The notes: generated by a model not told the origin, from the sequence alone. 64,000 nt of DNA from Bacteroidota bacterium (GCA_026391695.1 JAPLDP010000065.1:1-64000), one strand, 5' to 3'. Counted from the first letter of the stretch, positions 24,538 to 35,119 are shown. Program-made: numbers and translations.

Positions 24538-25712
24538 TGGATTTTTCCGTCTATCTTGAACCTGTAAAAGTCCTTGATCTGATTTATTCCGATAATCCAA
24601 GCCGGGAAAGATTGGGTAGTATGATTAAGAGCCATACGCTGGAAGAGGGCATTCCGGATATGGACAATATAGATATCGCTATCATGGGTGTGAATGAAGA
24701 CAGGAATGCACTCAATAATAAGGGATGCGGACAAGCTGCCGACCAGGTCAGAAAGAAACTGTATAATCTGTTCCCCGGAGAATTTACTGCCCGCATAGCC
24801 GACCTGGGTAATATTAAGCGCGGCCACCAACCTGAAGATACCTATTTTGCAGTCGCTTCGGCGATAGCTGAATTACTGAAAGCAAAGATCGTTCCGGTCA
24901 TAATTGGCGGCAGCCAGGAAGTTACTTATGCTATTTATCAGGCTTACGAAAGCCTGGGACAAATCATTAATATCGTATCCATCGATCCCGAATTTGATAT
25001 TGGTGAAAGTGAAGAAGAGTTCAATTCCAAATCTTACCTCAGCAAAATCATCCTCCATCAACCCAATTTTCTCTTTAATTACACCAATATTGGCTACCAA
25101 ACTTATTTTGTAGACCAGGATGCTATCCGGCTCATGAAAAATTTGTTTTTCGATGTTTACCGTCTTGGCGAAGTGCGGGTGAATATGCAGGAAGTTGAAC
25201 CTCTGGTCAGAAATGCCGACCTGTTAACATTTGATATGGCTGCCATCCGGAGTTCCGATGCACCTGGTAATGGCAATGCCAGCCCTAATGGTTTTTATGG
25301 CGAAGAAGCCTGTCAGATCATTCGCTACGCCGGCCTGAGTGATAAACTGACTTCCATCGGATTTTATGAGATGAATCCTTTATTCGACGAAAAGGGACAA
25401 ACAGCCCTTCTCATCGCTCAGATGATCTGGTATTTTATTGATGGTTATTATAAACGGCAACGCGAATATCCTTATATGGAAAAAGACCGTTTTCTTAAGT
25501 ATATTGTTAAAATTGAACGACATAAAGAGGATGTCATTTTTTACAAGAGTACCAGGAGCGATCGCTGGTGGATGGAGGTCAACTGTCCTGTCGACAGGAG
25601 GATAAAATATGAAAGGCACTATCTTGTTCCCTGCTCCTATAAAGATTACCAGGTGGCTTGTGAAAACGACATCCCTGACCGCTGGTGGCAGGCATACCAG
25701 AAACTAATGTAG
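24537..25712 (+). CDS. Ureohydrolase (arginase/formimidoylglutamase)-like protein with altered metal site
   Basis: 391 residues with the arginase-fold layout, but several manganese ligands are changed. The GGxH motif reads IIGGSQEV (His to Gln). The DAHxD motif reads SIDPEFDIG (His to Glu). The third motif reads TFDMAAIRSSDAPG (the second Asp to Ala, while the following PG is kept). Of six usual ligands three differ, so classic hydrolysis of a guanidino substrate is doubtful. The C-terminal ~90 residues (RWWMEVNCPVDRR, then HYLVPCSYKDY) extend beyond a plain arginase. Translation is coupled to topA. It may be an inactive or repurposed family member; no function is proposed. Confidence 0.75.
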   Translation: MDFSVYLEPVKVLDLIYSDNPSRERLGSMIKSHTLEEGIPDMDNIDIAIMGVNEDRNALNNKGCGQAADQVRKKLYNLFPGEFTARIADLGNIKRGHQPEDTYFAVASAIAELLKAKIVPVIIGGSQEVTYAIYQAYESLGQIINIVSIDPEFDIGESEEEFNSKSYLSKIILHQPNFLFNYTNIGYQTYFVDQDAIRLMKNLFFDVYRLGEVRVNMQEVEPLVRNADLLTFDMAAIRSSDAPGNGNASPNGFYGEEACQIIRYAGLSDKLTSIGFYEMNPLFDEKGQTALLIAQMIWYFIDGYYKRQREYPYMEKDRFLKYIVKIERHKEDVIFYKSTRSDRWWMEVNCPVDRRIKYERHYLVPCSYKDYQVACENDIPDRWWQAYQKLM

Positions 25713-25773
25713 AATCGCTTTGATGCCAAGATTTCTCTTGAATACCGGTGTCTCTGTACCGGCTATTTAAATA

Positions 25774-26325
25774 TCACTGCACTACCCTTCCTGGATTTTC
25801 GTTAACAAATCCCTTCCAGCTGTGATACTGTGACTTAGATACCGAAGGCATCCTCTGGAAATAATGGCATAAGGCAATGGCAATAGCATCAGTAGCATCC
25901 AACTGTCCAGGAGACACTTCAACTGTGAAAAATTTTTGCAGCATTGCAGCTACCTGCTCTTTTGAAGCACCGCCTTTGCCGGTTATGGATTGCTTGACCT
26001 TCCTTGGTGAGTATTCGAAAATAGGTAACTTACGCAGCAATGCAGCGGCAATCGCAACACCCTGGGCCCTGCCAAGCTTGAGCATTGATTGGATATTCTT
26101 GCCATAGAACGGAGCTTCAATTGACAGTTCATCAGGCCTGTACTGATCAATAAGTGAAAGTGTGGTCTGAAGAATTTTTTCAAGTTTAACCATTGGATCC
26201 GGCAGCCCTGCCAGTTTCAGCGCACCCATGCCAAGAAGGGTCAATTCTTCATCTTTTTGCCGGATGACGCCATAACCCATAATATTCGTCCCTGGGTCTA
26301 TACCTAATATAATACGTTCGGTCAT
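25774..26325 (-). CDS. ruvC: Holliday junction resolvase RuvC
   Basis: 183 residues. Endonuclease that cuts Holliday junctions with RuvAB in recombination repair. The four catalytic acids are present: Asp10 (LGIDPGTN), Glu70 (LSIEAPFYG), Asp143 and Asp146 (LDATDAIAIALCH). The start overlaps the ispD stop by four bases. It is the last gene of the leftward queA-ispD-ruvC cluster and converges with the ureohydrolase-like gene. Confidence 0.97.
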   Translation of the reverse strand: MTERIILGIDPGTNIMGYGVIRQKDEELTLLGMGALKLAGLPDPMVKLEKILQTTLSLIDQYRPDELSIEAPFYGKNIQSMLKLGRAQGVAIAAALLRKLPIFEYSPRKVKQSITGKGGASKEQVAAMLQKFFTVEVSPGQLDATDAIAIALCHYFQRMPSVSKSQYHSWKGFVNENPGRVVQ

Positions 26326-26996
26326 GAAAACTGGTTTTTTATCAGTGTTTCAGCGATGATCAGGTCATTCCGGGTTGTAATCTTGATATTTTCTTGATTC
26401 CCTTCAACCAAATGGATCGTGCCACCCATAGATTCAAATACTGTTGCGTCGTCAGTGAAATCATGACGATACTGCTGTGTATAAGCCTGTTTTATCAGCG
26501 AAGAATGAAACACCTGCGGTGTCTGGATCAAGCGCAGGGCATCCCTTTTCACCGGATGGCTGATCCCATTTTCGACAATTCGAACCGATTCCCTCACAGG
26601 GACCACTGGTATGGCATTACCATACTTTTCTGCTTCATCAAATGTTCTGATTATTGTTCCCTCACTAACGAGAGGACGTACACCGTCATGAATGCCGGCG
26701 AGACATTGATTACCGATACGTTCAAGTCCGTTTTTTACAGAATGGAAACGCTCAGTACCGCCATTGACAAGCTGATGGGGAATATGAAATGAATGCATAT
26801 TGCAGAGTTTTTTCCAGGTGCTGAATTGATCTGCGGGAAGTACCAATATGATTTGAACAGACGGAATGACTTGATGGAAAATACTGATGGTGTGCATCAG
26901 AATCGGCTTTTCCGACAATAGCATGAACTGTTTGGGAAATCCTTCATTCATCCTTTCTCCACGACCACCAGCAGCAATGATAACGAATTTATCCAA
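26322..26996 (-). CDS. ispD: 2-C-methyl-D-erythritol 4-phosphate cytidylyltransferase
   Basis: 224 residues. Third step of the non-mevalonate isoprenoid pathway, joining MEP and CTP. The nucleotide-binding start is IIAAGGRGERMNEGFPKQF; further blocks are VNGGTERFHSVKNGLE, IHDGVRPLVSEGTI and TDDATVFESMGGTIHLVEG, ending in the NIKITTRNDLIIAE segment. Its presence indicates the MEP route in this organism. Confidence 0.96.
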   Translation of the reverse strand: MDKFVIIAAGGRGERMNEGFPKQFMLLSEKPILMHTISIFHQVIPSVQIILVLPADQFSTWKKLCNMHSFHIPHQLVNGGTERFHSVKNGLERIGNQCLAGIHDGVRPLVSEGTIIRTFDEAEKYGNAIPVVPVRESVRIVENGISHPVKRDALRLIQTPQVFHSSLIKQAYTQQYRHDFTDDATVFESMGGTIHLVEGNQENIKITTRNDLIIAETLIKNQFS

Positions 26997-27015
26997 GGGA
27001 ATGTTTATATGGTTT

Positions 27016-28071
27016 CTATATGATCAGCATGGCGTCTCCATAAGAGAAGAACCTGTATTTTTGTTCTACAGCTTCTTTATAAGCCTTCATAATAAAATCA
27101 TACCCGCCAAAAGCACACACCTGCATCAGCATCGGTGAAAGAGGCAAATGAAAGTTAGTGATCATGGCAGAGGCTATGCTGAAATCGTATTGCGGGAAAA
27201 TGAACCTGTTCGACCAGCCTGAATAGGGCTTTAACAAACCTGAAATAGTGACTGATGATTCGACGGCTTTCATGGTTGTGGTACCCACTGCACATACGTT
27301 TTTCTTGTTTTCCTTAGCCTTGTTAACGATGTTGGCCGTTTCTTCGCTGATGTAAACTTCTTCTGAATCAGTTTTATGCTTGGTCAAATCTTCAACATCA
27401 ATGGTTCGGAAATTTCCAATACCGGCATGCAGGGTTACCTCGGCGAATATCACTCCCTTAAGCTCAAGGCGTTTCATGAGTTCGCGGCTGAAATGCAGTC
27501 CCGCTGTCGGAGCAGCAACTGCCCCTTCCTGCTTTGCATATATGGTCTGGTAACGTTCTCTGTCCTCCGGTTCAATTTCACGGATCTTCTGGATCTCAGC
27601 AGGAAGCGGCGTTTTGCCAAGTTTTTGAATGGTCTTTTTAAATTCTTCGTAAGGACCGTCGAAAAGAAAACGCAGTGTTCTTCCCCGCGAAGTTGTGTTG
27701 TCAATGACTTCAGCTACCAGCGAGTCATCTTCTCCGAAGTATAATTTGTTCCCGATCCTGATTTTCCGGGCCGGATCTACCAACACATCCCATAATCGGG
27801 ATTCCGGATTCAGTTCCCGCAAAAGAAACACAGTGATCTTTGCACCGGTTTTTTCCTTTTCCCCCATAAGAAGAGCAGGAAAAACCTTGGTATTATTTAA
27901 AATGAACACATCCCCCTCTCTAAAATAATCCAAAACATCTTTAAAGACCCGGTGCTCTGTGGTCTGGGTTTTTCTTTGCAGGACCATAAGCCTTGACTCG
28001 TCCCTGTGTTCATGCGGACGATCCGCTATTAATCCCGATGGCAAATGATACCTGAACTGAGATAATTTCAT
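27016..28071 (-). CDS. queA: S-adenosylmethionine:tRNA ribosyltransferase-isomerase
   Basis: 351 residues. Transfers the ribose part of SAM onto preQ1 in tRNA to give epoxyqueuosine. It starts [20 protein letters not shown] and has [13 protein letters not shown], the [14 protein letters not shown] block and [14 protein letters not shown]. It is the first gene of the leftward group with ispD and ruvC, separated from ispD by 19 bases. A good promoter lies 40-70 bases upstream. Confidence 0.97.
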   Translation of the reverse strand: MKLSQFRYHLPSGLIADRPHEHRDESRLMVLQRKTQTTEHRVFKDVLDYFREGDVFILNNTKVFPALLMGEKEKTGAKITVFLLRELNPESRLWDVLVDPARKIRIGNKLYFGEDDSLVAEVIDNTTSRGRTLRFLFDGPYEEFKKTIQKLGKTPLPAEIQKIREIEPEDRERYQTIYAKQEGAVAAPTAGLHFSRELMKRLELKGVIFAEVTLHAGIGNFRTIDVEDLTKHKTDSEEVYISEETANIVNKAKENKKNVCAVGTTTMKAVESSVTISGLLKPYSGWSNRFIFPQYDFSIASAMITNFHLPLSPMLMQVCAFGGYDFIMKAYKEAVEQKYRFFSYGDAMLII

Positions 28072-28111
28072 GGATATATATAGAAATTTTATTTATTTCT
28101 TAAAAAGCCGG

Positions 28112-28142
28112 CAAAGTTAATGAATTTTTCTCAAAAAAGCAA
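28112..28142 (-). promoter_or_regulatory. Promoter for queA-ispD-ruvC
   Basis: Minus strand: TTG (28140-28142), a 20-base spacer, then TAACTTTG (28112-28119), a close match to the Bacteroidota TTG-N19/20-TAnnTTTG pattern. Transcription would begin about 35 bases before the queA ATG. Confidence 0.6.
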
Positions 28143-28286
28143 TAACCTGCTGTTAAAACGTAAATAATTCTATTTTGTTCAATGAGTCAGTATCGTAAAA
28201 ACAACTTATCAGCAGAGGGCAGTATATTTTAAACGAAAGAAATCGGAAAATGTTATTGTTGAGATCAGGATTTCAAATATACCGGA

Positions 28287-28988
28287 TTATTTAGCTGTAA
28301 CGATCTCCTTAAAATGATTTATTTCATAGGCTTCAGTAAGGTGATAAGGACCTATTCTGGTCCTTGTCAGAGATGATAAGTAGGCGCCACAGGATACAGC
28401 TTTTCCGTAATCATGAACAAGTGAACGGATATATGTACCCTTACTGCAGTCCACTTTAAAGGCAATCTCCGGAAGTGCGATAGGGGTCAGGTCAAATTTA
28501 TAAATAGTGATTTCCCTTGATTCAATAAAGACTGTCTTGTTTTTTCGTGCATAGGCATATGCTGGTTTGCCTGCAATTTTAACTGCAGAAAAGGGTGGAG
28601 GAGTCTGTCTTATTGTTCCTATAAAATGCTGTCGTGTACTTTCCAGTAAATCAGGCGTTATATGGCTGGTACTATATATCTGGTCCACTGCGCTTTCAGC
28701 ATCAAAAGTAGGTGTGGTAGCACCAAGAATGAAGGTTCCCTTGTAGGTCTTATCCAGACTGGTAAATTCCTGCATTCTTTTGGTAAATTTACCTGTGCAT
28801 AGGATAAGCAATCCGGTTGCCATTGGATCCAGTGTACCTGCATGACCAACTTTGATCTTCTTTATATCAAGCTGTGAACAAATAAACTTCCGCAGGTGAT
28901 TGACCACTGCAAAGGATGTCCATCCTTTAGGCTTGTTAATCAGAAGTATTTCCCCATTCAGAAAATCAAAAGTCCTCGTCGTTGTCAT
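28287..28988 (-). CDS. truB: tRNA pseudouridine(55) synthase
   Basis: 233 residues. Makes pseudouridine 55 in tRNA. The catalytic Asp54 is in GHAGTLDPMATGLL. Other blocks are LLINKPKGWTSFAVV, RQTPPPFSAVKIAGKPAYAY and CSKGTYIRSLVHDYG. It lacks the C-terminal PUA domain of longer versions, as usual in this phylum. It is the last gene of the leftward ftsX cluster, about 100 bases after uppP. Confidence 0.96.
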   Translation of the reverse strand: MTTTRTFDFLNGEILLINKPKGWTSFAVVNHLRKFICSQLDIKKIKVGHAGTLDPMATGLLILCTGKFTKRMQEFTSLDKTYKGTFILGATTPTFDAESAVDQIYSTSHITPDLLESTRQHFIGTIRQTPPPFSAVKIAGKPAYAYARKNKTVFIESREITIYKFDLTPIALPEIAFKVDCSKGTYIRSLVHDYGKAVSCGAYLSSLTRTRIGPYHLTEAYEINHFKEIVTAK

Positions 28989-29089
28989 GTAATGATTTTG
29001 GCAGGTACCCTATTCATCAAAGATTTTCCAAGTCCCATCAGGGATAAGATATTATGTTATCTGTCAATAGGTCAAGATATTATCCTGAT

Positions 29090-29875
29090 CTAAAGAGAAA
29101 TAAAAACCGCAATAGTACCGATAACAAGGCAATAGATTGCAAACCAAATTAATTTTCCTTTCCTGACAATGCCGATCATCCATCGGCAAGCTAATAATCC
29201 GCAAATGAATGCAGAGATAAATCCAATGATGATTGGTCCTATATTTCCATGAACCTGTGTGCCCATGTCGCCCCTTAGAATATCCATAAAATTGGCTCCC
29301 AACACAGGCAGGATAACCATGAGAAATGAAAAGCGTGTAACCAATTCTCTTTTGTTTCCCAGTAAAAGTCCGGTGGAAATAGTTACTCCCGACCGTGAAA
29401 GACCTGGTAGCACTGCTATTGCCTGGGCAATGCCTATAATGATAGCATCAAGAAATGTGATGTTTTTATTACCCGGCCTTCTGAAATGAGCAATGAATAG
29501 TAAAATGGCGGTCAGAATAAGCATAGATCCAACAAAAAGTACATTACCATTGAAAAAGCTTTCTGCCTCCTCTTTGAAAAAAATTCCAATAAAGGCAACC
29601 GGGGCCATAGATAGAAGGAGTTTAGCTATGTATCTGGTTTGGTCATCCCAACGGAATGAGAATAATGCTTTGGTCAGTTGCAGGATGTCTTTATAAAAGA
29701 CAACCACAGTACTCAGTACGGTTGCTCCATGAACAACAACTGTAAATGTTATGTTTTCAGAGAGATCGCTGTTGAGAATGACTTTCCCGAGTTCAAGATG
29801 CCCGCTACTGCTGATAGGAAGAAATTCTGCAAGTCCCTGGACAATCCCCAGGATCAATGCTGTTAGCCAATCCAT
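29090..29875 (-). CDS. uppP: Undecaprenyl-diphosphatase (BacA/UppP)
   Basis: 261 residues with seven or eight membrane helices. It recycles undecaprenyl pyrophosphate to the monophosphate carrier used for peptidoglycan and other envelope polymers. Conserved motifs: Glu17 in GLAEFLPISSSGHLELG, and VLPGLSRSGVTIS with the catalytic Arg. Length matches the family. It sits 19 bases after the DUF3098 gene. Confidence 0.96.
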   Translation of the reverse strand: MDWLTALILGIVQGLAEFLPISSSGHLELGKVILNSDLSENITFTVVVHGATVLSTVVVFYKDILQLTKALFSFRWDDQTRYIAKLLLSMAPVAFIGIFFKEEAESFFNGNVLFVGSMLILTAILLFIAHFRRPGNKNITFLDAIIIGIAQAIAVLPGLSRSGVTISTGLLLGNKRELVTRFSFLMVILPVLGANFMDILRGDMGTQVHGNIGPIIIGFISAFICGLLACRWMIGIVRKGKLIWFAIYCLVIGTIAVFISL

Positions 29876-29894
29876 CCGTTTTATCCCTGGTTAA

Positions 29895-30188
29895 TTACTC
29901 ATCTTTAGGTTTTTTCATGATGGCATATATCTCCACCACAAATCCACTGAGGATAAGAAGAGGCGCAAGGGTCATCCTCTGGAAGCTGAATAACCTGTAA
30001 CTAAAGACATTCGGATCATGAGAACCGCCCCCGATCATCAGAAGAAATCCGAGAAATATCAGGGCAAGACCAATGATCATCAGACGATAATTTTCTTTCC
30101 CAAAGGCAAAATCGGATGGCTTATTTTCTGCAGCCTTTGGTTTCTGTGCGGAAGGTGTGCTGACTTTTTTCGTTTGTAGCTTGCTCAT
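29895..30188 (-). CDS. DUF3098 family membrane protein
   Basis: 97 residues. A basic, Lys/Pro-rich N-terminus (~30 residues) is followed by FAFGKENYRLMIIGLALIFL, the DUF3098 signature. There are two membrane helices with a GGGSHDPNVFSYRLFSF loop between them. It lies between ftsX and uppP, four bases after ftsX. This order is common in Bacteroidota and suggests a role in division or envelope growth, but none is proven. Confidence 0.85.
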   Translation of the reverse strand: MSKLQTKKVSTPSAQKPKAAENKPSDFAFGKENYRLMIIGLALIFLGFLLMIGGGSHDPNVFSYRLFSFQRMTLAPLLILSGFVVEIYAIMKKPKDE

Positions 30189-30192
30189 AATC

Positions 30193-31071
30193 TTATAAAT
30201 ATAATTTGTCAGTGCTTATTCTAAGGTATTTCATGACCGCAAAATAGGTCGATAACCATGAAAAAAGAATCCCCAAAACAACGACCAGGCCGAACAAAGT
30301 TAAAAATAAATTGATATCCTGAAGTTCTATCAGTTCAGGTAATTGTTTTTGCGAAATATACAAGACCCCTATCAGTAATAAAATTGCCACCATCGATCCG
30401 ATCAATCCCTGTATGATACCAAGCACGACAAAGGGCTTCCTGATAAAACTTTGGGTAGCCCCGACAAGTTGCATGCTTCGGATCAGAAATCGCCGCGAAT
30501 ATACCGATAACCGGATAGTATTATTGATCAGTGCAATAGCTATGATGATTAACAGTGTGCTGAAACCAAGGATCACATAGCTGATTTTCTTCACATTTTC
30601 ATTCACAAGATCAACCAGTGATTTCTGATAGAACACCTCTTTGACAATATTATCAGCAATTAGTTGTTGCTCGATTTTTTTTATACTGTCATTATTTGTA
30701 TAATCCGCTTTAAGATGCACATCAATGGAAGGAAGCAAGGGATTATAACCCAGGAAGGAAATGAAATCTTCGCCGAGTTCACGTTTCAGTTCGGTCGCTG
30801 CTCTCTCTTTGGTAATATATTCAGTACTTTTCACAAAGGGTGAGATGTCAAGTCTTTTCTGAAACTCAAGGATTTTTGCATCTTTAATATTTTCATTTAT
30901 GATGACTGACAGGCTGATGTTTTCTTTTACATAATCAGCTAACTTTTTGGCATGAAGAATAATAAGGCCAAGCAGCCCCAGCATGAATAACACCAGCGAA
31001 ATGCTTACAATAGTTGTAAGATATGACGTCTTGAGGCGACGCTGGTTATATTTTTCTTCGTTAAAAACCAT
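30193..31071 (-). CDS. ftsX: Cell division protein FtsX
   Basis: 292 residues with four membrane helices: one N-terminal (~20-45), a periplasmic domain of ~120 residues (NISLSVIINENIKDAKILEF, then SIDVHLKADY), and three at the C-terminus. FtsX works with the ATPase FtsE to activate peptidoglycan hydrolases at the septum. ftsE is not next to it here. An EnvC-like protein, the known FtsX partner in E. coli, is encoded at 61694-62950. It heads the leftward ftsX-DUF3098-uppP-truB cluster; a TAATTTTG -7 box lies at 31151-31158. Confidence 0.92.
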   Translation of the reverse strand: MVFNEEKYNQRRLKTSYLTTIVSISLVLFMLGLLGLIILHAKKLADYVKENISLSVIINENIKDAKILEFQKRLDISPFVKSTEYITKERAATELKRELGEDFISFLGYNPLLPSIDVHLKADYTNNDSIKKIEQQLIADNIVKEVFYQKSLVDLVNENVKKISYVILGFSTLLIIIAIALINNTIRLSVYSRRFLIRSMQLVGATQSFIRKPFVVLGIIQGLIGSMVAILLLIGVLYISQKQLPELIELQDINLFLTLFGLVVVLGILFSWLSTYFAVMKYLRISTDKLYL

Positions 31072-31150
31072 TACTGATGACCATGATGCGAAATTATAAA
31101 ATAAAACTCTTCTTCATGCTCTTTGTCCTTTCTTTTAGGAGACTTTATGT

Positions 31151-31158
31151 CAAAATTA
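31151..31158 (-). promoter_or_regulatory. -7 promoter box for ftsX cluster
   Basis: The minus strand reads TAATTTTG, a full TAnnTTTG match, 80 bases before the ftsX ATG. No TTG at the ideal distance. A near match for leuS on the plus strand is TAATTTCG at 31183-31190. Confidence 0.35.
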
Positions 31159-31224
31159 AGGCTCAAATTGACTTGTTTTTACTAATTTCGCAAGCCAAAA
31201 CCTCAGAGGCAACAAATTAGTAAT

Positions 31225-34008
31225 ATGGAATATAATTTTTCGGAAATCGAGAAGAGATGGCAGAAATTCTGGAGTGAGAATAAAACCTTTAAGGCGGATA
31301 TAGATTATTCCAAGCCTAAATATTATGTGCTGGATATGTTTCCCTATCCATCGGGTGCTGGATTGCATGTCGGTCATCCACTTGGATATATTGCCTCGGA
31401 TATATATTCGCGTTACCAGCGGCTCAGAGGATATAACGTTCTTCATCCTATGGGTTATGATGCTTACGGTTTGCCGGCTGAACAGTATGCTATTCAAACT
31501 GGTACGCATCCTGCTGTGACTACTGAAAACAATATCGCCCGTTTTAGGGAGCAGCTTGATAATATTGGCTTTTCGTTCGACTGGGACAGGGAAGTCCGGA
31601 CCTGTGATCCTTTTTATTACAAATGGACTCAATGGACCTTCATTCAGCTTTTTAAATCATGGTATAATATTAAAACTGATAAAGCTGAATCTATTGGTAC
31701 TCTTATTGCTGAATTTGAAAGCAATGGTAACGGGAATGTTGATGCGGTGTGCGACAGAACAAAAAAGTTCACTGCTTCTGAATGGAAGGCTATGGATGAA
31801 AGAGGACAGCAGGAGATACTTATGAATTATCGGTTGGCCTATCTTTCAGAAACTTTTGTCAACTGGTGCCCGGCACTTGGGACAGTATTAGCCAATGATG
31901 AAGTGAAAGACGGATTCTCTGAAAGAGGAGGACTTCCTGTTGAACGAAAGCTGATGAAACAATGGTTTCTGAGGATTACCGCCTATGCCCAGCGATTACT
32001 TGAAGGCCTGGATGCCATCGATTGGTCTGATTCCCTTAAGGAGGTGCAGCGCAACTGGATCGGACGTTCCGAAGGTGCTGCAGTGTATTTTCGGATAAAG
32101 GATTTTGATGATATATTGGAGGTCTTCACCACCCGACCGGATACCCTCTGGGGGGCAACCTTTATGGTTCTTGCTCCGGAGCATGACCTTGTGGAAAAAA
32201 TCACTGCTCCCAACCGCCGTAAAACTGTCATGGATTATGTATCATGGGCCAGAAATCGCTCTGAAAGAGACCGCCAGGCTGAAGTTAAAAATATCACTGG
32301 TGTGTTTACCGGCGCCTATGGTATAAACCCGGTGAACGGTGAGTCTATTCCGATATGGGTAGCCGATTATGTCCTTGCAGGCTATGGCACAGGCGCCATT
32401 ATGGCTGTGCCTGCTCATGACAGCCGCGATTTTGTTTTTGCCAGATATTTTAAGCTGCCTATCATCCAGGTCATTCTGCGTCCCGGCGAAGTGCCTGTTG
32501 ACCCACAGACCTGGGAGGAATCATTTGATGCCAAAATTGGCACCATGATCAATTCGGGTTTTATCACCAGTATGCCTGTACAGGAAGCCATTAAGGCAAC
32601 AACAAAATGGCTCGAGGAAAACGGGCTGGGTTATGGAACGGTGAATTACCGCATCAGAGATGCTATCTTCAGCCGTCAGAGATATTGGGGTGAGCCGTTT
32701 CCAATATATTATAAAAATGGAATCCCTTATCCTCTGGATGAAGGCGAGCTACCGCTTGAACTGCCTGAAGTGAGTAAATACCTGCCAACAGAGACTGGCG
32801 AACCGCCACTGGCAAGAGCTAAAAACTGGAACACAAAAGAAGGATACCCGCTCGAAACCAACACTATGCCAGGCTTTGCTGGATCCAGTGGGTACTATCT
32901 CAGGTATATGGACCCGAAGAACGACCACGAATATTTCTCAAAGGAAGCCAACAATTACTGGCAGGACGTCGACCTGTACATCGGAGGTGATGAGCATGGC
33001 ACAGGACACCTGATCTATTCCAGGTTCTGGAATAAGTTCCTTTATGATATTGGGCTTTCCTGCAAGGAAGAACCGTTTAAGAAACTAATCAACCAGGGCA
33101 AGATACAGGGACGGTCGAACTTCATTTACCGGATCAAGGGAACAAACACCTTTGTTTCTTATAACATTAAGGAACAGTATGATACTGTTGCACAGCATGT
33201 TGATATCGACATCGTCGACAACGATGTACTGGATATTGACGCTTTTCGCAAATGGCAACGTGACTTTGCTGATGCTGAATTCATCCTTGAAGATGGAAAA
33301 TACATCTGCGGATGGGAAATCGAGAAAATGTCAAAGTCAAAACATAATGTCCAGAACCCTGATGCCCTGATCGAGAAATACGGGGCTGATACATTAAGGC
33401 TTTATGAAATGTTCCTCGGCCCCCTGGAATACCATAAACCTTGGGATACAAAGGGTATTGAGGGAGTGTTCAGATTTATGAAGAAGTTATGGCGCCTTTA
33501 CCATGATGAAAACAATGTATTTTCTGTTTCCCTCACTGAACCGGCACAGGAGGAACTTAAGATCCTACACAAGGCGATTAAAAAAGTGGAAGAAGATATT
33601 TGCCGGTTCTCATTCAATACGGTGGTCAGCACATATATGATCTGTGTTAACGACTTGTCGGATCTGAAATGTAACAAGAGGGCTATCCTTGAGCCACTAA
33701 CTGTCATTCTATCTCCCTATGGGCCCCACGTTGCCGAAGAGTTGTGGCAATTGCTTGGTTATAAGGAAAGTATTTCATTTGCAAGCTATCCCTCCTATGA
33801 TGAAGAATATCTCAAGGAAAACACCTTCACGTATGCGGTTTCCTTTAATGGTAAGTTGCGTTTCACTTTGGATTTGCCGGTCACCATGCCAAAGGAAGAA
33901 ATCGAAATGACTGTCCTGTCAGCAAATCAGGCTCAGAAGTGGCTGGAGGGCAGAGCGCCTAAGAGGGTGATTATTGTGCCAGGGAAAATTATAAATGTGG
34001 TGGTGTAA
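31225..34008 (+). CDS. leuS: Leucyl-tRNA synthetase
   Basis: 927 residues, complete. Class I synthetase: the HIGH-type motif is HVGH (48-51) within [13 protein letters not shown], and KMSKS is at 701-705 (EKMSKSKHN). The CP1 editing domain is present ([34 protein letters not shown]), then the catalytic-core FPIYYKNG region and the C-terminal anticodon-binding domain. It is divergent from ftsX. Confidence 0.98.
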   Translation: MEYNFSEIEKRWQKFWSENKTFKADIDYSKPKYYVLDMFPYPSGAGLHVGHPLGYIASDIYSRYQRLRGYNVLHPMGYDAYGLPAEQYAIQTGTHPAVTTENNIARFREQLDNIGFSFDWDREVRTCDPFYYKWTQWTFIQLFKSWYNIKTDKAESIGTLIAEFESNGNGNVDAVCDRTKKFTASEWKAMDERGQQEILMNYRLAYLSETFVNWCPALGTVLANDEVKDGFSERGGLPVERKLMKQWFLRITAYAQRLLEGLDAIDWSDSLKEVQRNWIGRSEGAAVYFRIKDFDDILEVFTTRPDTLWGATFMVLAPEHDLVEKITAPNRRKTVMDYVSWARNRSERDRQAEVKNITGVFTGAYGINPVNGESIPIWVADYVLAGYGTGAIMAVPAHDSRDFVFARYFKLPIIQVILRPGEVPVDPQTWEESFDAKIGTMINSGFITSMPVQEAIKATTKWLEENGLGYGTVNYRIRDAIFSRQRYWGEPFPIYYKNGIPYPLDEGELPLELPEVSKYLPTETGEPPLARAKNWNTKEGYPLETNTMPGFAGSSGYYLRYMDPKNDHEYFSKEANNYWQDVDLYIGGDEHGTGHLIYSRFWNKFLYDIGLSCKEEPFKKLINQGKIQGRSNFIYRIKGTNTFVSYNIKEQYDTVAQHVDIDIVDNDVLDIDAFRKWQRDFADAEFILEDGKYICGWEIEKMSKSKHNVQNPDALIEKYGADTLRLYEMFLGPLEYHKPWDTKGIEGVFRFMKKLWRLYHDENNVFSVSLTEPAQEELKILHKAIKKVEEDICRFSFNTVVSTYMICVNDLSDLKCNKRAILEPLTVILSPYGPHVAEELWQLLGYKESISFASYPSYDEEYLKENTFTYAVSFNGKLRFTLDLPVTMPKEEIEMTVLSANQAQKWLEGRAPKRVIIVPGKIINVVV

Positions 34009-34067
34009 TTGTCGATGTGTCAATCAGCTTTAAAATCAGGGCATCCTTTTAATTCTTCTGCCTTTTT

Positions 34068-34075
34068 TAGTTTTG
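34068..34075 (+). promoter_or_regulatory. -7 promoter box before the DUF3108 gene
   Basis: TAGTTTTG matches TAnnTTTG, 71 bases before the start codon. No clear -33 TTG. Confidence 0.35.
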
Positions 34076-34146
34076 GCATATGAGAAAATCAGAGTTTTTG
34101 AGACAGCCTTGTTTTAAATTTCAATGGCATGTAAGTTGATACAGGG

Positions 34147-34965
34147 ATGAGTTATTTAACAATTGATTCAATGATCTCCAGGAGAGTCTCTATATTTATA
34201 AGCCTTCTTCTCTGTACGTCCTTCCTTTTTTCCCAGGATTTCCGAACGATTAACCAATCTGCATTTAAACGTGGGGAATCCCTTCAGTATAAGGTGTACT
34301 GGGATACATGGATGGTTAATGTAAGAGCCGGGATTGCCACGATCACAATTACAAAGGAACGTAAGAAATTCAATGACCGGAGTACATTTCATATCATTGG
34401 TACTGGCAGATCAACAGGTATGCTTGATCTTTTCCATAAGGTCAGAGACAGGTTTGAATCATATATTGATGAAGAAGCTCTCATTCCATGGTTTTTTATA
34501 CGGCGGACCAAAGAGGGTAGTTATGTCAGGAATGATGATGTTGTGTTCAAACATCAGTATAGGGAGGCTATCAGCCGTTACAGTACCAAATCCATTCCCG
34601 AGAATGTGCAGGATATTGTATCCGCTTTCTATTATGCCCGTACATTTGATTTTGCCAATGTTAGTCCCGGGGATGTTTTCCCATTTGATTTTTATCTCGA
34701 TGATTCGGTTTATGTATCGAAGGTTGTTTTTGAAGGCAGAGATACTGTCAAAATTGACATTGGTACCTTTGCCTGCCTGAAATTCAAACCTATGGTTCTT
34801 GTTGGGGATGTGTTCAAAGAACCATACCCGATGACCCTTTGGGTGACGGACGATAGAAATATGGTTCCAGTCCTCGCTCAATCGGCAATCATAGTCGGAA
34901 CTGTTAAAGTTGAGCTCATTGCTTTCGAGGGTCTGTCGAATCCGCTGACCTCAAAAATCTATTAA
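34147..34965 (+). CDS. DUF3108 domain-containing secreted protein
   Basis: 272 residues. A signal peptide (MISRRVSIFISLLLCTSFLF) begins at residue 9, so the ATG at 34171 may be the true start. The body fits DUF3108: FKRGESLQYKVYWDTWMVNV, ATITITKERKKFNDRSTFHI and the long C-terminal block ending in IKVELIAFEG-like strands. It is probably periplasmic with a beta-rich fold. The family has no settled function. It is followed by the alpha-2-macroglobulin gene after about 150 bases. Confidence 0.85.
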   Translation: MSYLTIDSMISRRVSIFISLLLCTSFLFSQDFRTINQSAFKRGESLQYKVYWDTWMVNVRAGIATITITKERKKFNDRSTFHIIGTGRSTGMLDLFHKVRDRFESYIDEEALIPWFFIRRTKEGSYVRNDDVVFKHQYREAISRYSTKSIPENVQDIVSAFYYARTFDFANVSPGDVFPFDFYLDDSVYVSKVVFEGRDTVKIDIGTFACLKFKPMVLVGDVFKEPYPMTLWVTDDRNMVPVLAQSAIIVGTVKVELIAFEGLSNPLTSKIY

Positions 34966-35119
34966 ATCCGTAGCATGGGATTGCCTTTTCAATTAATTTT
35001 AGTGTTTAAAGTGCCTCGCCCCGGTGCAAGAGGGTGAGGTGAAAATGTGGAAAACGGAATAATTTTCATCAATAGAATAGAATTATCCTGAAATAATATA
35101 CAACCAACTTCCAAAATCA

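Noticed and set aside
25745-25762. Hairpin ccggt...accgg between the ureohydrolase-like gene and ruvC
   Set aside because: Only five paired bases with an 8-base loop and no proper T-tract on either strand; too weak to call a terminator.
28072-28286. preQ1 riboswitch or small RNA upstream of queA
   Set aside because: I see a promoter but no preQ1 aptamer signature; the rest of this gap is plain AT-rich sequence.
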